Origin: Oscheius onirici
Lineage: Eukaryota > Nematoda > Chromadorea > Rhabditida > Rhabditidae
Assembly (NCBI GenBank): GCA_932521025.1
Contig: OW051470.1
Coordinates: forward strand, 62,001 to 126,000
Length of the DNA stretch: 64,000 nucleotides
Direction of reading: 5' to 3'
Under the pieces are notes generated by a model, which was not told the DNA's origin, ran no database searches, and saw only the letters and a program-made list of their open reading frames with translations. The position numbers were made by a program, and so were the translations under genes. Positions 24,558-36,418 of this stretch are shown piece by piece; the first letter of the stretch is position 1, and the number at the start of each line of letters is the position of its first letter.

Positions 24558-24953
24558 CCACCTTTCGGGTCCAGTTCTCTGAGCTACGGTAATAAGAGCC
24601 ACCATCATCTTGTTCAAGTGTTTTTATAGCTTCCGGAGAGTCATATTTCCTTTCCGTCTGTTGCTCCAATTCGTCCTGCCTTTTTGTTTCTCCCAGCCAG
24701 CCCGATCACACGTTTACTCTCGTGAACCATAAATTACGCATGCCTAATTAGCGGATTGTTTCTCAACGTCTCGCGGTCACACAATTACGATCCATATTTT
24801 GTTTTCTCCCATTTTCTCGTCTAGCGTTTTGTTTCTCGAAAAAAGTCGTCTCGAATACTAATGAGGTCTCTAGGGCCTATAAATACTGTCGCCTTTTGAC
24901 GAAATCTCCACTTTCCATTCAATTTTTCCCATCAATAAGCCCTCTTTCAGAAA

Positions 24954-25634
24954 TGCGCCTTCTCGGACAACTGGCTTTGCTGGCTTTGGTACACGCCCAG
25001 GAACCGAGGATTCTGCTTCCGAGCAGCCTCTGGAAATGGCAGGTCACACCGGAAGCAAACTACCAAAACTGTCTGGAGGCTTGTGAACATCCGCCTTCAC
25101 AACTCGGCAAGGAACGGTGTATTAACGGATGCAACAGAAAACTCTGTATCGATGTTAAGGACAAGCCGAGGCCGACGAATTGTCCGGATAGTCTTCAACC
25201 GCCTGGTTAGTCATTCTGTCAGTGACTCTTTGACCCAATTCACTGAAAACTTGAGATACAGGCTCGACAATTCACTCTTTATGTCGTTGTGGTCAATGTC
25301 ACTGTCACATCTCTCTAACCCAAATTATATTCCAATTTCAGATTTCCTCACCTTCCCCGTTCAGAAGAAATGGAAACCCTCCCTTCGTACCTTCTTCGTT
25401 CCCGACTGGGAAAAGGAGTTGAACAACTGCTTGACCAAAGGCTGCAAAGCCCCCACAGCAACCTGTACCATTGAGCAATGTCACGCCGGCTGTTACGGAA
25501 CGTACTGTGACGAGACTCCCCGTCCCTCTGCTTGTCCAGATGCCAATCTCCTCTGGCTCATGACTTCCTCATACCAGAAGCACCCGTGTGATTGGCCCAA
25601 GTCTACGTTGATCGAGAACGATTTGTGGCTGTGA
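24954..25634 (+). CDS. secreted cysteine-rich protein, two Cys modules
   Basis: Exons 24954-25204 and 25342-25634, joined across a codon. The protein begins with a signal peptide (MRLLGQLALLALVHAQ). Each exon carries one similar module with five to seven Cys: NCLEACEHPP...CINGCNRKLC and NCLTKGCKAP...CHAGCYGTYC. Each module is followed by a Pro-Cys-Pro-like end (PTNCPD and PSACPD), so the gene looks like an internal duplication. It is small, extracellular and disulphide-stabilised; I do not recognise the family and assign no function. The intron holds one hairpin repeat (25255-25293). A TATA-like box lies about 70 bp upstream. Confidence 0.7.
   Translation, partial: CAFSDNWLCWLWYTPRNRGFCFRAASGNGRSHRKQTTKTVWRLVNIRLHNSARNGVLTDATENSVSMLRTSRGRRIVRIVFNRLVSHSVSDSLTQFTENLRYRLDNSLFMSLWSMSLSHLSNPNYIPISDFLTFPVQKKWKPSLRTFFVPDWEKELNNCLTKGCKAPTATCTIEQCHAGCYGTYCDETPRPSACPDANLLWLMTSSYQKHPCDWPKSTLIENDLWL
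25255..25293 (-). repeat. hairpin repeat, single copy
   Basis: Lies in the intron of the Cys-rich secreted protein gene. The CGACA/TGTCG inner stem is kept; one outer end is diverged (GATACA). Confidence 0.75.
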
Positions 25635-25836
25635 TACTGTGCAATAAAGTCATCTTTCTGTTCTTCTGATCCTTTTTAAAGAAAACCAGTTTTCTTCCTC
25701 TTGTTTACGCTCTATCTCTCCCAGCTGACCAACGAACCCATGCTCGCACGAATTGTCTTGTCAGAAACCATAAAGATAAGAGTTGGCTCTCTAATCCCCG
25801 CAACCGACTGGTCTAAATCGGCTTAACTGTTGAAAA

Positions 25837-28800
25837 ATGTCCTATCACTACCTGTTTCCCGACGTGATGCGCATGAGAGCCGAATTCAACAGTCCTTCGG
25901 CGGTTTATGAGCCAGGAAGTGAAGTTACTGGAAATATTGTCTTCGAGTGCGATCGACAGCTTCCTGTAAGTTTTTTTTCTCTTTTGGTGCATTCCCAATT
26001 TTAGGCCAAATTCATCACTGTTACGATTGAGGGCATCGCCTTCAACTCTTTTATGAGAATTGATGTTTCGACGAGAGGTGGAGGGTGAGTAAAACACGAG
26101 AAACGAGAGGGTACTGCTTAAAAAAGACCTAATTCGCTGGCCACAACGACATGACGTTCGAACTGTCGAGTCTGTGGCCCGACATTTGAGGCCCCAACGA
26201 CATGAAGTGTGAGCTGCCGAGTCTGCGACCCGAATTTTCAAGAGCACACATTTGACTATTCAGGGTTTCTGGAGCACAGATGGAGTACGTGAAGCAGTCC
26301 CAAGCCCTGTGGATAGCCAAAGAAGGGGACAACGACAACTGTCTGTGCAAGGGAACTCACCGCTTTCCTTTCGCTTTTCAGCTTCCTGTACACTGTCCTC
26401 CAAGTTTTGAAGGTAAAGAATCGTGGATTTGGCTTTGCCTTCCATTAGTGCGAAACGCGTTTAACATAAAATCGCGCGTAGCGCGCGTCAACAGCATTTT
26501 CAGGTTTCGGGACCAATTCTATCGGATTCAGCGTAAAAAGTTACCCCTAGAAACACATTTTCAAAAAATTTGGTCGAAGAACAAAAAAGAGCCAAAACGT
26601 TCTGTTTCCAAAACGTCCGTGTACGCGATTTTTTTTGACTCACTTTTTGACCTACAAGGCCGAAAATTTGGCTATCGATGTAACTTTTCCGACTCTACAG
26701 AAGGGGTCTTTTCTTTTTTCGATTTGAGGCCCGGATCATACCTCTACGCCCTGCATTTTTTGGACTTTTTGGAGAAATTTTTTTTACCGAAAAGGTTAGT
26801 GTATTGCTAAGAGTCGCCACTCCACCCAGACGACCCGGGTTCGATCCCGCCCTTCTGCAAACCTTTTTGCTAAAATGCTTTGGGTAGAAAAAGACTGAAC
26901 AACCCCTGGAATCTTTTTCTGATCGCATTCGACCATTTCCTGCCATTAGGTAAAGGCACAAGGTAGTTATTCTGAGTTTACTCCTTGTTTATACGGACCA
27001 ATCCTTTTAGAAACAAGGGAGTATTGTAGTTTTCTGTTTGTATCCTGGTCCTGCAAAATGGCTCAGGGTATGCTTAGGTTTGCTGAAGTTCTGGGTATAG
27101 GCTTCTCCCGATTCTGATGAAGTAAATCTCGAAAGTGGTGGGAATTATCGTAACAAAGAACCAAAATACCAAAAGCTTGATTGTAAGGGATTGTGAGGCG
27201 TGTAAGGTATGATCTCTAACCAATGCATACTCGATCCTTTCTTGGAGTAGCTCGACATCAGTACGTTAAAGTACTGACCGGTATGGTGTTTGTACGAAAA
27301 ATGAACCGGTCTGTGCCGAAAAATTTGGTTCACACTTTTTGCTAGTGTATGGAGAATCACTATTCGTAAATTCTATGAATTTTGGCAAAAAGAGAACAAT
27401 CTGGATCTGTGAAAAAGCGGATTCTTTGAAGAAGAAGGGATTTGTCTTTGCGCAGCGTTTTACTAAATTCAACCGAACAAAAAGAGAACAATACTTTTGT
27501 GTGAACTACGCAACTGGAAAAAAAGTGAACAATAGCTCTTACAAAAATCAAATCCTCGTCTTTTCTCATTGGATCACTTATCGTCTGTTCCACAAACTAT
27601 TATGAATCAAGAGGAAGTACTGAGTTAGGGATAAGAGTTAGATGACACCTTTTTCATTGAGAGAATCCAGTTGTTTTTCATCGTTTTCTTATTCTACTCG
27701 TTGTAGCAGATATCAACTAATTCCCTTTGCTACCAGGGATGATAAAAACAGCAGGAGAGTTTCAGGAATCGTTATTTGAAACGTTCCCGCCAAAAATTTG
27801 AACGAAGGGGGGCCGAACTATTACTGAAAGTTCCTGTAACTAGCCTACAAAACAGCCTAACAATAAGAGCGAAACCCACAACAGTTTCATGCCCCTAAAA
27901 ACGTGCAGTATCGTTGAACGCTGAACATAGTTCATTAGGTCATTTTGGGATGTGGGTCAAACTTGGTGTGTTTTCTTCGATGTCAGGTTTCCTGGAACAG
28001 ACGATAAGTGATCCAATGAGAAAAGACGAGGATTTGACTTTTGTAAGAGCTATTGTTCACTTTTTGACCAGTTGCGTAGTTCACACAAAAGTATTGTTCT
28101 CTTTTTATTCGGTTGAATTTAGTAAAACGCTGGGCAAAGACAAATCCCTTCTTCTTCAAAGAATCGGCTTTTTCACAGATGCAGATCAGTTTCTGAATTA
28201 TCGTGCTCAGTTTGTCGTCAGTCACACACACCGGCAGCCATAATACCTCTGTCAAATACACAAATTCCCCACAGCAGCGTCGTTCATTGCGTCGGCAGGC
28301 GCCGCGTGACCACCGCGGTCCCAAACTAGAACCTTGCCGTTTTTCCTGGCATAGGCCACAACATACTTTCGATCTCTTTCGGTTTTGCAAAGCAGCAGCG
28401 ACGTTTTCCTAAAATTTTCCCAACTTTATTTGGTTTACTATCGACCATTTCCCAATAAACCTGTTAATCTCCCAGCCATCTCGCCGCTTTTGATTTCCTA
28501 TAAAACCTCCCGCTTTGAACACTGTTTTTTGCATTCTTTAGTGCAAAAAAAATCCATTTTCAGCCATGAGTGGTGCTCTTCGCTACCAACTACGAGTAGA
28601 AGCAGATGGACAACTGATACCGAACAAGATTCCCTTTACAGGTAATTTCACATTCGGCTGTACTTGTTCTTTACGCGAAAATGGAAAAATGTTAGCAAGA
28701 CTCAACAGTTCACACTTCTTGTCGTTGTTGCCATCAATAAGTGTGCAACAGACTCGACGGTTCACACCTTATGTCGTTGTGGCTCAAAACAACCCTGCAG

Positions 28801-30160
28801 ATTCTAGCTCCCAGTTAGTCTCTGACCTCTTTTTGAACTGACCGACTCTTAATCTCTTTGTATTTTTGAACTCTCCAGGGAGCGTAGAATTATAGGGTGT
28901 GAGTAAGAGGTCTAGATGACGATCATTGGGTTAGTATTAGTCTAGAACTAGTGTTTGACTCATGTGTTTTGAGTATTATCTAGTAGTCAAAACAAGAAGC
29001 CAAAAAACAAGTCATCCTCTCAGTTTCCAGTGAATCCACGAGCTGATTTGAACCATATGCCAGAAGCCCTACTGCCAATAACGATCGACAAGACGAAAGA
29101 AATCAAAACTGGCATAACTAGGCACAAAGGAGAAGTCATTCTAAAGGTTTTACCCTGTTTGTTTTTTTTAGAAACCATCTACTTTTAGGGTCAGATCCCA
29201 AAGACCGGCTTTGTGCCGGGTGAAGAGATTACCGTTAACTTGCATGTCAAGAACAACTCGAACGAGAAGTTTACAAAGGCCGAGCTAAAATTGTACCAAA
29301 GGGTTCTTCTGAGAGGAGCCATTGACATCACTTCAATGCCTTCCAGTGCTTCGGCAAACATGATTCAGCACTTGGCGGACGAATCGCAGGAAATAAGAAA
29401 AGTTGCCAAGTCGGCGGAGGTGAGAGGAGAAATTCACAAGAAATTTTGGGCAACAGACTTGACAGTTCACAATTAATGTCGCTGTGGCTTCGAAATGTTA
29501 GCCACAGTCTCGACAGTTCACATTTTATGTCGTTGTGGCTTCTCAAAATTTCTTCCCACGTCGTAAGATTTTTTTCCAGCTAGTACAAATCGCCAAGAAC
29601 TCACTCTCATCTCTGCGACTCTGCCTCAGGATACCTGCCGTAGCTCAAAGCTTTGACTCTTGTGCCATCATCAAGCTGGAGTACTTTTTAAAGGTAGCCT
29701 CAAATTGTGTACTGTAACAAAATGGGTGTTCAGATTAAGCTCAAACACGGCTCAAAACTGCATCCTTCAATTAAGGTAGAAGTTCCGATAATCATCGGCA
29801 CTATTCCCATTGTTCACGATGGAATTCCGCCAGTCGAAGTTGACGATCTCATTGATTTCACGGCCGCTCCGCCGGCTTACTCAGAAGCTCCTGGATGTAA
29901 GTGCAACGGACTCGACACACGTTATGTAGTTGTGGCGAGCCACAGTCTCGACGAGTCTTTTTTATAGGAGTAAAGTGTTAAGTTTCAGGCTCAACGTCGG
30001 CTCCGACTTATCAGGAAAGTGTATTTGGTAGGCATGGGACGACTAAGGAGACTACACACCTCGAAGTATAAGTTTTTGTTTCAAAGATCACAATTTTCAG
30101 TCATTTGCTCCAAGATATCCATTTTATGATCTGCCTCCAAAAGAAGAGTCGACTTGTTGA
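25837..30160 (+). CDS. arrestin-domain (ARRDC/alpha-arrestin) protein
   Basis: Exons 25837-25965, 26005-26084, 26264-26412, 28564-28641, 29031-29146, 29189-29419, 29580-29693, 29734-29896, 29989-30065 and 30101-30160 total 1,197 nt (398 residues) with all phases matching. The arrestin N domain covers residues 1-170 (VYEPGSEVTGNIVF, FPFAFQLPVHCPPSFE, GALRYQLRVEAD). The arrestin C domain follows (GFVPGEEITVNLHVKNNS, VAQSFDSCAIIKLEYFLK, VEVPIIIG). The C-terminal tail has APPAY, a PPxY-type WW-binding site, and ends PRYPFYDLP. Alpha-arrestins recruit Nedd4-family ubiquitin ligases to membrane cargo. The third intron is 2.15 kb and carries a large foldback element; introns 2, 4, 6 and 8 carry hairpin repeats. 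Confidence 0.85.
26140..26229 (+). repeat. hairpin repeat doublet
   Basis: Copies 26140-26178 and 26191-26229 (start-to-start 51 bp) in arrestin intron 2. The first has intact GCCACA/TGTGGC ends. Confidence 0.85.
26808..26872 (+). mobile_element. tRNA-like sequence with B box, possible SINE head
   Basis: Within the 2.15-kb arrestin intron. It contains GGGTTCGATCCC, a perfect pol III B box in a T-arm-like setting, preceded by TTAGTGTATTGC as a weak A box and followed by a T run at 26865. It cannot be folded into a convincing tRNA, so a decayed tRNA-derived element is more likely. Its flanks do not match the SINE copies at 21.6 and 62.5 kb. Confidence 0.35.
27400..28187. mobile_element. foldback element with about 190-bp inverted arms
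   Basis: Arms at about 27400-27592 and 27992-28187 are inverted copies with only scattered differences, separated by about 400 bp. Each arm has a long open frame: the inward strand reads GFVFAQRFTKFNRTKRE and YFCVNYATGKKVN, faintly like a FLYWCH or transposase zinc-finger region. It sits inside arrestin intron 3, so the primary transcript could fold into a hairpin of about 190 bp. Confidence 0.75.
28695..28783 (-). repeat. hairpin repeat doublet
   Basis: Copies 28695-28732 and 28745-28783 in arrestin intron 4; period 50 bp. Outer ends partly diverged (GCAAGA, GCAACA). Confidence 0.8.
29450..29539 (-). repeat. hairpin repeat doublet
   Basis: Copies 29450-29488 and 29501-29539 in arrestin intron 6; period 51 bp. 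The second copy is a near-perfect family member. Confidence 0.9.
29903..29958 (-). repeat. hairpin repeat, shortened copy plus partial
   Basis: Copies 29903-29936 (internally 5 bp short) and 29939-29958 (truncated) make up most of arrestin intron 8 (29897-29988). Confidence 0.75.
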
Positions 30161-30239
30161 CAACACATTTTGTTATATACAGATTACAGAATGAACAATG
30201 GAAAAATACAAACTAGGTAGTTTTCATTTAGATACTTTA

Positions 30240-30328
30240 GCCACAGACTCGACATTTCACACTTTACGTCGTTGTGGCACGGAATTGTAGCAATTGACTC
30301 GACAGTTACCACTTTATGTCGTTGTGGT
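30240..30328 (-). repeat. hairpin repeat doublet
   Basis: Copies 30240-30278 and 30290-30328 just downstream of the arrestin stop; period 50 bp. The first has perfect outer ends. Confidence 0.9.
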
Positions 30329-30706
30329 CATCTAAATTTGAGACACACTCATATAAAACACTTTATTGCTAAAAAGGCATTAAAGCTCTGCTCTCAACAA
30401 GACATAATAAATAGAATCCCTACAGAATGAACCGGAAAAGGTTTGGATTTGGCTTGAAGACGGAAATAGAAGGGGCAACGAGGGCAGGAAAGGAAAGAAG
30501 ACCAAAGACCCATAATTTTGTGTAAACAAGGTACAAAGTGAAGAGACTAGAACAAAACAAATGAAAACGACTTTTTTTCTCAAACATCACAGAATAGTTT
30601 GAAGGATATGGAAAACGGGAACGACAGTCATGCGGGACGAAAACACGGCGAGAATGAGAGAAGGAGACCCGCAAAAGAACCCAGGAGAAATTTTGTAGAC
30701 GAGAGA

Positions 30707-32212
30707 CTATTTTGGCAATACCGGCACCTTGTCCACAAAGACGTCGTCCTAAACAAGAAATTGTTAACCAAAGTTCAGGAAAGACACAAACCTTTCCCAT
30801 ATTGGCTCGGGAGGCGGCAAAGGCAGCATCGATGACCGACTCATTGGTCCCGATCCGGAGGGCACGATCAACGCCAAATGGCTTCAGATGGTAGATGAGG
30901 TACTCGAGGGCGTACATCAGATTCGCATTGACGTAATGGAAGGATATGGCGTAGTCTGGAAATGGACGAAATTTTACTGGAATCCGAACTGTCGGATCTG
31001 TGGCTCAATTTGTAGCGGCCACAACGACATGAAGTGTGAACTGTCTTGGCTGTTATTCAAATTTTGACAGCCACAGCGACATGAAGTGTGAACTGTCGAG
31101 ACAATTGCTCCATGTTTCTTTGTCTCTGCCGCTGTATCTTTCAATCTCTAACCTGAGCAACAACCCGGTCCCTGATCCATCGGATAGTAGGTATACTGCC
31201 AGAACCAGAAGGACGGATCCACATGTCCCGGTGCGAGATGATGTTCCGGCACAAAGGGCAGCATTCTGTGCTGACCGGCTCCGTCTCTCGAGTCGCCAGC
31301 CCGGACTCCGACCTTCTCCAGACACTTTCCCATCTCCGCGTCCTCGGCTCCACTGTGATGCGCCTTGCACTTTTTGTCGTCCGGGAGTCCATCGACGACG
31401 AATCGCTTCAAAGCCTCCCGACTCAGCACGTATCCGGCTCCTCCACTCATGTAGCCCTGCTTGGTAAATGGCTTGAACTTCATTCCGAACCAGACGGGCT
31501 CGTCCGGCGAGTGAGCCAACAGCATGTAACGGAGATTTTCCACGACGACGTACGTATCGTCATCAGCTTTCAGGAACCAGTCGTATTCGTTCTATATTTT
31601 CATTTTTGTATTTTTAAAAAATACTCACCAAATAGTGGTCGTGGACGTACTTGTAGGCTCCTTTGGTTTTTGCCCACAGCCAGTCGCGTCCCTCGGAAAT
31701 GTTCAGATTGACGGCTGGGAGATCTGGATCGTCTTCGGAGGACATAAAGAGCCACTTGTTGCACCTCTTTGCCCAAGTAGCCTTGACGTGTTTGGCCCTC
31801 TTCTCGTGGTTCTGCTTTCCTGTCAGAATCCAGCAGAAGACTCGCACTTTGCTCGAAATCACGTCAGCTACCTCTCGTTCGCCTGGCGGTTCTTTTGAGA
31901 GGAGAAAAGACAAGAAAGGTACCTGCATGATGATGGGCTGACGTCTCGTTGAGATGAAATTCGACTGCGTCCTTTGGAGCGTGACTGTCGTCGACTTCGT
32001 CGTCGCCGTGGGCATCGTGGTGATCCGAGTGCTGATGTCGTTCGCCTCGTAGAATGTAGCCAGTGTCAAAGGTTGTCTGGAAGAGAGGGGATGAGACTGA
32101 GGGCCAGATACAGACTTACCACTCCCGGTGACGAGATGAGGGACAGGGAGAGGCCAAGCAGCACTCCTAGCGCCACGTAGAGTATAGGTGATGCACGGGG
32201 CCAAGCTGCCAT
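30707..32212 (-). CDS. core 1 beta-1,3-galactosyltransferase-like enzyme (C1GALT1 family)
   Basis: Exons 32212-32120, 32076-31923, 31891-31629, 31591-31153, 30955-30792 and 30748-30707 total 1,155 nt (384 residues). A type II anchor lies near residues 8-30 ([18 protein letters not shown]), followed by a His/Asp-rich stem. The catalytic domain shows [31 protein letters not shown], the DxD-type metal site in [57 protein letters not shown] and AISFHYV. These are the hallmarks of Golgi enzymes that add galactose to O-linked GalNAc on secreted and membrane glycoproteins. Length fits the family (about 360-390). An upstream non-coding exon near 32480-32690 is possible. Confidence 0.88.
30980..31108 (+). 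repeat. hairpin repeat array, 2 copies plus a partial
   Basis: A partial copy at 30980-31005, then copies 31018-31053 and 31070-31108 (period 52 bp), inside the C1GALT1-like intron 30956-31152. The array fills about two thirds of that intron. Confidence 0.85.
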
Positions 32213-32298
32213 CACACCATCTGAAAACCAGGTCGTTTTGTTTATTTTCATGGTTTTTGTTAGAGTACGAGAAAGACAAAGTGTGTTCAAATTTGCCA

Positions 32299-32382
32299 AC
32301 CACAACGACATGAAGTGTTATCTGTCGAGTCTGTGGCAAAAGTTTTGAAGGCCACAACGACTTGTGCTGTTGAGACTGTGGT
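32299..32382 (+). repeat. hairpin repeat doublet
   Basis: Copies 32299-32337 and 32351-32382 (the second internally shortened) upstream of the C1GALT1-like start codon; period 52 bp. Confidence 0.8.
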
Positions 32383-33695
32383 TCAGATATGATGAGAGAG
32401 AGGAACAAAGAAAGTAGGTTTCGGTTGAATTGACCACTGGATTTCTTAACTTTTGTTACTAAAGTTATGGTATAGCTTCTCAGGTTTGATTTTTGAACTT
32501 TTCGTGAAGGTATCGATGGAGAAGAGTAGTTTGAATAAGCAGCCCCGGTAGCGGGAAAGAACCAGTCGCCCCGAACAATATGGTGCCCCGGCAAAACAGA
32601 TCAACACCAGAGAGTCTTTTCTCGGGTTTTTTAGTTTTTAAACTGGAAAAATTTACTAACTTGAAGGGAATAAATGTCGCTGAAGTCGAGTGCACATGGA
32701 GAGGGGACGCTCAGTGACTGTTCATGCCTGCTGACTGTCGAGTTTGTAATTTTTATAACCTTTTGTTGTTTTGATTTCTTTTAAAAGTTACAAAACAAAT
32801 TGGATGGATGTTTGAAGAAAATATTATAGAAAAATCCACTTTAAATTGCTCCCAGATCTCTGTGTGTGTGTTAGTGTGTCTGTCGGAAGCTTTAATTGGC
32901 AATCAAAATAGAGCAATTTGTGCGCACAATTAAGGGAAAGGAGTTAGTGTAACAAGTTTAGACAAGTGCGTGGAGTTTGATTATTTTTCACTGGGGATAG
33001 TTTCCAGACAGTAGAGAATCAAGTGCGGGTTAGGAATACGGAAAACCGTTCAAGGGAGTTCCTACTATAACTTTAGCTCCAACGGGGTGAACAAGAGAAC
33101 AGGGATAGGGGAGAACAGGAGCACGTGGAAATAGGGACAGGGAGATCGGCAGGGAAGGATAGGCACACGAAAATTTCATGAAGTTAGAGAGACGAAAGGA
33201 GGGAAAAATTGGACAGAAGAAAGGGGACATACCGATAGGGACATCATAATTGGTAGGGAAAGAAAAAAACAGATGACGGACAGGGGTACGAGAAAACCGG
33301 GAAGGGCAGAGCACATTGTAGAATGCAAGGGTGGACAGAGAGAAAGTGTCGAAAAACTAGAAACAGTGACAGAGGGACAGAGGGATAGACTGTTAACTGC
33401 TATCTGTTTGAAAAGGACAAAACTAAGACACTTAGCTAAGCACAACTTGTTATTAAAAAGTTTTTGTAACTAAAATTTGCAAATTGGAAGCGATGGAAAT
33501 ATAAAAACTTGGGAAGACGAAAAACTTGGAAATTGTGTGTGAAAGAAACGTCTTGGAAGTATTCAGCCAAAATATTGACCAATTTGTCGAACAGTACTGG
33601 TCGTTGGGGGTAGGACAGCTGGGTTGATGACAGAAATTGTAAACAGGCGACGATTATGTTAAACGAACTCTTTAAACACTTTCAAACCCTTTAGA

Positions 33696-33784
33696 TACAC
33701 AGGAAAGCCGTGTGAACTGTCGAGGCTGCGGCTAAAATTTTGATGACCACAACGACATAAAGTGTAAACTGTCGAGTCTGAGGC
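33696..33784 (+). repeat. hairpin repeat doublet, first copy truncated
   Basis: Partial copy about 33710-33732 and full copy 33746-33784, start-to-start about 50 bp. Confidence 0.75.
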
Positions 33785-34179
33785 ACTAAATTCTAGCAAA
33801 CGACAGAAAAGTGAGATTACATGACCCTCTAATGGAACAATGGCAACAGCTGTGAAAGTGTTGCCAACGGCTGACAGCTGTCAGGAAGCCCAGAGAGAAT
33901 CCCCGAAAGCCCAAAAATCACCGCTATTTTTCAGTCCAATTTGAAAAGAGAAATCGTGCGCGAACACACAGAGAGAAGGGGAAAGCTGAACGAAGCGAAA
34001 GGACGCATGGGGGATTTGGAACAAGCCATATGGCCGATAAGCAACTGATCGGGCGGGAGGCCTATGAAATCGATAGGCTCGCTCTGAATAACGAGCCCTT
34101 GAGACGAGATAAGAAGAGGGTGGGGGTCCGGAACGGGAGTGGGTGATAAAAGTGAAACGAGGAATGTTTAACGGAAATT

Positions 34180-34268
34180 TTGACGACATAAAACTGTGAA
34201 CTGTCGAGACTGTGGCTTGATTTTCGGCGGCCGCAACGACATAAAGTGTGAACTGTCGAGTCTGTCGA
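34180..34268 (+). repeat. hairpin repeat doublet
   Basis: Copies about 34180-34216 and 34230-34268; period about 50-52 bp. Confidence 0.85.
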
Positions 34269-34879
34269 TCAAACTTGATAACTTTTAATATCACTCTAAC
34301 AATTACAATTGAATCAAGGACTGACAATAGGAATCAAAAACAAAGTGACTCACTCATTTGGAAAGCCATTGTCACTTGGAACACTTTTTAAAGCGCAAAC
34401 ACCAGAACCACTGTCGGGAAGGAAGTGCTTTTCAAAGATCCTCATCATTTTTTCCATACGATTATCAAACAATTTTTAACGGCATATCTTTCAAACAGTT
34501 TGGAGAGATCATTCTCAACGTGTTCGCCTTTCCGGAGAATGTAAGTGGAACTCTTAGTCTGGCTACTGTCCAAACTTGCGGCTGGGTAAGAGAGACGAGA
34601 TAAAGATCAAAAGAAAACGGTGTTGACTAGACAGATTTTCACCTCTCACGGCAGGGTAGAAAGAGGTGTCTCATTTCCTGCTTGTAGCCAACGGCCGGTC
34701 TCTACAGCCTGCCTATTTGTTTAGACTCTCTCCCAGACTATTCAGAAGAAGAACTCTAAACTCTTTTTCACACTCTCGGACAAGCAAAGAGTGTGGCGGC
34801 TCAAGTGGACAGAGAACACTTCCGGACTTTTGTTTTCGTCATGATCAGGAGACTTGTCTTCTAGACTTTTTAACAGACG

Positions 34880-34968
34880 GCCACAACGACATAAAGTGTG
34901 AACTGTCGAGTCTGTAATTCATTTTTGATAGCCACAACGACATAAAGTGTGAGGTGTTGGGACTGTGT
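34880..34968 (+). repeat. hairpin repeat doublet
   Basis: Copies 34880-34916 and 34931-34968; period 51 bp. The inner TGTCG of the second copy has decayed. Confidence 0.8.
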
Positions 34969-35354
34969 CTCATTTTCTACTGGTTTCCTTTAACCGTTCC
35001 ATTCGTTCTTTCCCTAACACTCTCTCACAAGCTGTCATCACTTGAGAGCAAGGGGACGCTCTCAAGAGGACGGCGGTTAGCAGGCAAGGACACGCGCTCC
35101 TGTATCCCTGTAAGTGGGCCCCTCCATGGTATTCATACTTTTTGAACCGAAAAGAGGAGATAATAGAATAGGCAGCTAGCTGGCATAAAACCTAGAGGTC
35201 AGCTATAGAGAAGGCAAACTGGGTCGGGCTGTTTTGCTGTGCGGTTAGCAGGTAAGTTTTGACCTTGGATTTGATAGGGAAAGAATTGGAGTTTTTGGAG
35301 AAGGTTTTGTGATACTCTACCATCCGCCTTATTCTGAGAAATCAAAAATTTGAC

Positions 35355-35435
35355 GACCACAACTACATGAAGTGTGAACTGTTGAGACTGTGACTTGCTA
35401 CAATGACATAAAGTATGAACTGCCGAGACTGTAGC
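35355..35435 (+). repeat. hairpin repeat doublet, short spacer
   Basis: Copies 35355-35393 and 35397-35435; period 42 bp because most of the spacer is missing. The second copy has compensated outer ends (GCTACA/TGTAGC). Confidence 0.85.
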
Positions 35436-36056
35436 GAGCTCCAAAGAGAAAACAAGTAATTTTTGAAAAGGGAAGGAAAAGACGGCTGTCTGCCGGTGGC
35501 TGTACTCTAATTGCCATCCACTTGTTGGCCTCCAACAATAACGGAGAGCGAGTGAGACGGGCAGAAGAGAGAAAGAGGTGGAAGGACGTGTCAAGAACAA
35601 ATATGGCAGCGCACTTTTCTCCCATGCAACTGATGAACATTAAATGGATGGATTGTTTGAAATTGAAACGTGGGAAGTCGAGTCGCGAGGATTATCTTGC
35701 GTGGCGACGGCTGCACAAGCCAACGACGCGCTGCCAGAAATCGGATATTAGTGTCTGGCAAAGGAAAAAGGTGGTGAAAATTTTGAACCTGACCCTCCTC
35801 AAAAGTTCAACAAAAGGTAACTATAGGCTTCTCGGGAGAGTCATGGAACCAGCCACAGGCCGGTTTTGCGGTCTATGTCCTATCCGGTCAAATCTCTCGC
35901 CAATAAATCGTAATTGGCCTCCCACTCATGGAGGGATTCAGAGTCTGGTTCGTATATTTTTGTCTAGTTTAAACTTGAACGTAATCTGACCTCGGGATTT
36001 CAAAAGTTTTTTTGAAAACGGGGCAACCACATTTCTTCATGGCAATTTTCTTGGAA

Positions 36057-36142
36057 GCCACAACGACATAAAATGTGAACAGTGGAGTCGGTAGCTCTAA
36101 TTTGGAAGCCATAACGACATGAAGTGTGAACTGTCGATTCCT
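36057..36142 (+). repeat. hairpin repeat doublet
   Basis: Copies 36057-36095 and 36108-36142; period 51 bp. The second is truncated at its 3' end. Confidence 0.8.
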
Positions 36143-36379
36143 CAAAGATCTTCAAGTGTTTAAACTAATAAATTTGTATGAGAACGGACAAAAACAGACA
36201 ACCAAAACAGTTTTTGTATATGCTGTTTTGACTTGTCTGCTCTTGATTCATACCCCTATTCAATTTTCGGAGCCACGGGGTAGACGATTCAGACTGTGGA
36301 GAAGGTGAGAACAGAAAGGAACAGAGGAAAAACTGCATGAGACCGGCAATGCTATAAAAGCAGTGTTATGAGTTTCAAG

Positions 36380-36418
36380 GCCACAACGACATATCGTGTG
36401 AACTGTCGAGACTGTTGC
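36380..36418 (+). repeat. hairpin repeat, single copy
   Basis: Solitary copy; the flanks still look like the family spacer (TTTCAA before, TCAACTT after). Confidence 0.85.

Larger units (their letters stand above)
23413..24953. other. intergenic; first hairpin-repeat copies
   Basis: No gene seen. It contains the first copies of the hairpin repeat family (from about 23970) and, near 24870-24890, a CCTATAAATACTG motif that can act as TATA box for the gene starting at 24954. Confidence 0.45.

Noticed and set aside
26808-26872. tRNA gene within the arrestin intron
   Set aside because: The T stem has mismatches and no acceptor stem pairs; kept only as a tRNA-like element.
33881-34327. 148-codon minus-strand open frame
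   Set aside because: Its centre (DRQTRQFTLYVVAA) is a translation of the hairpin repeat. Similar TRQFTLYVV peptides appear at many repeat copies, so the frame is a repeat artefact.
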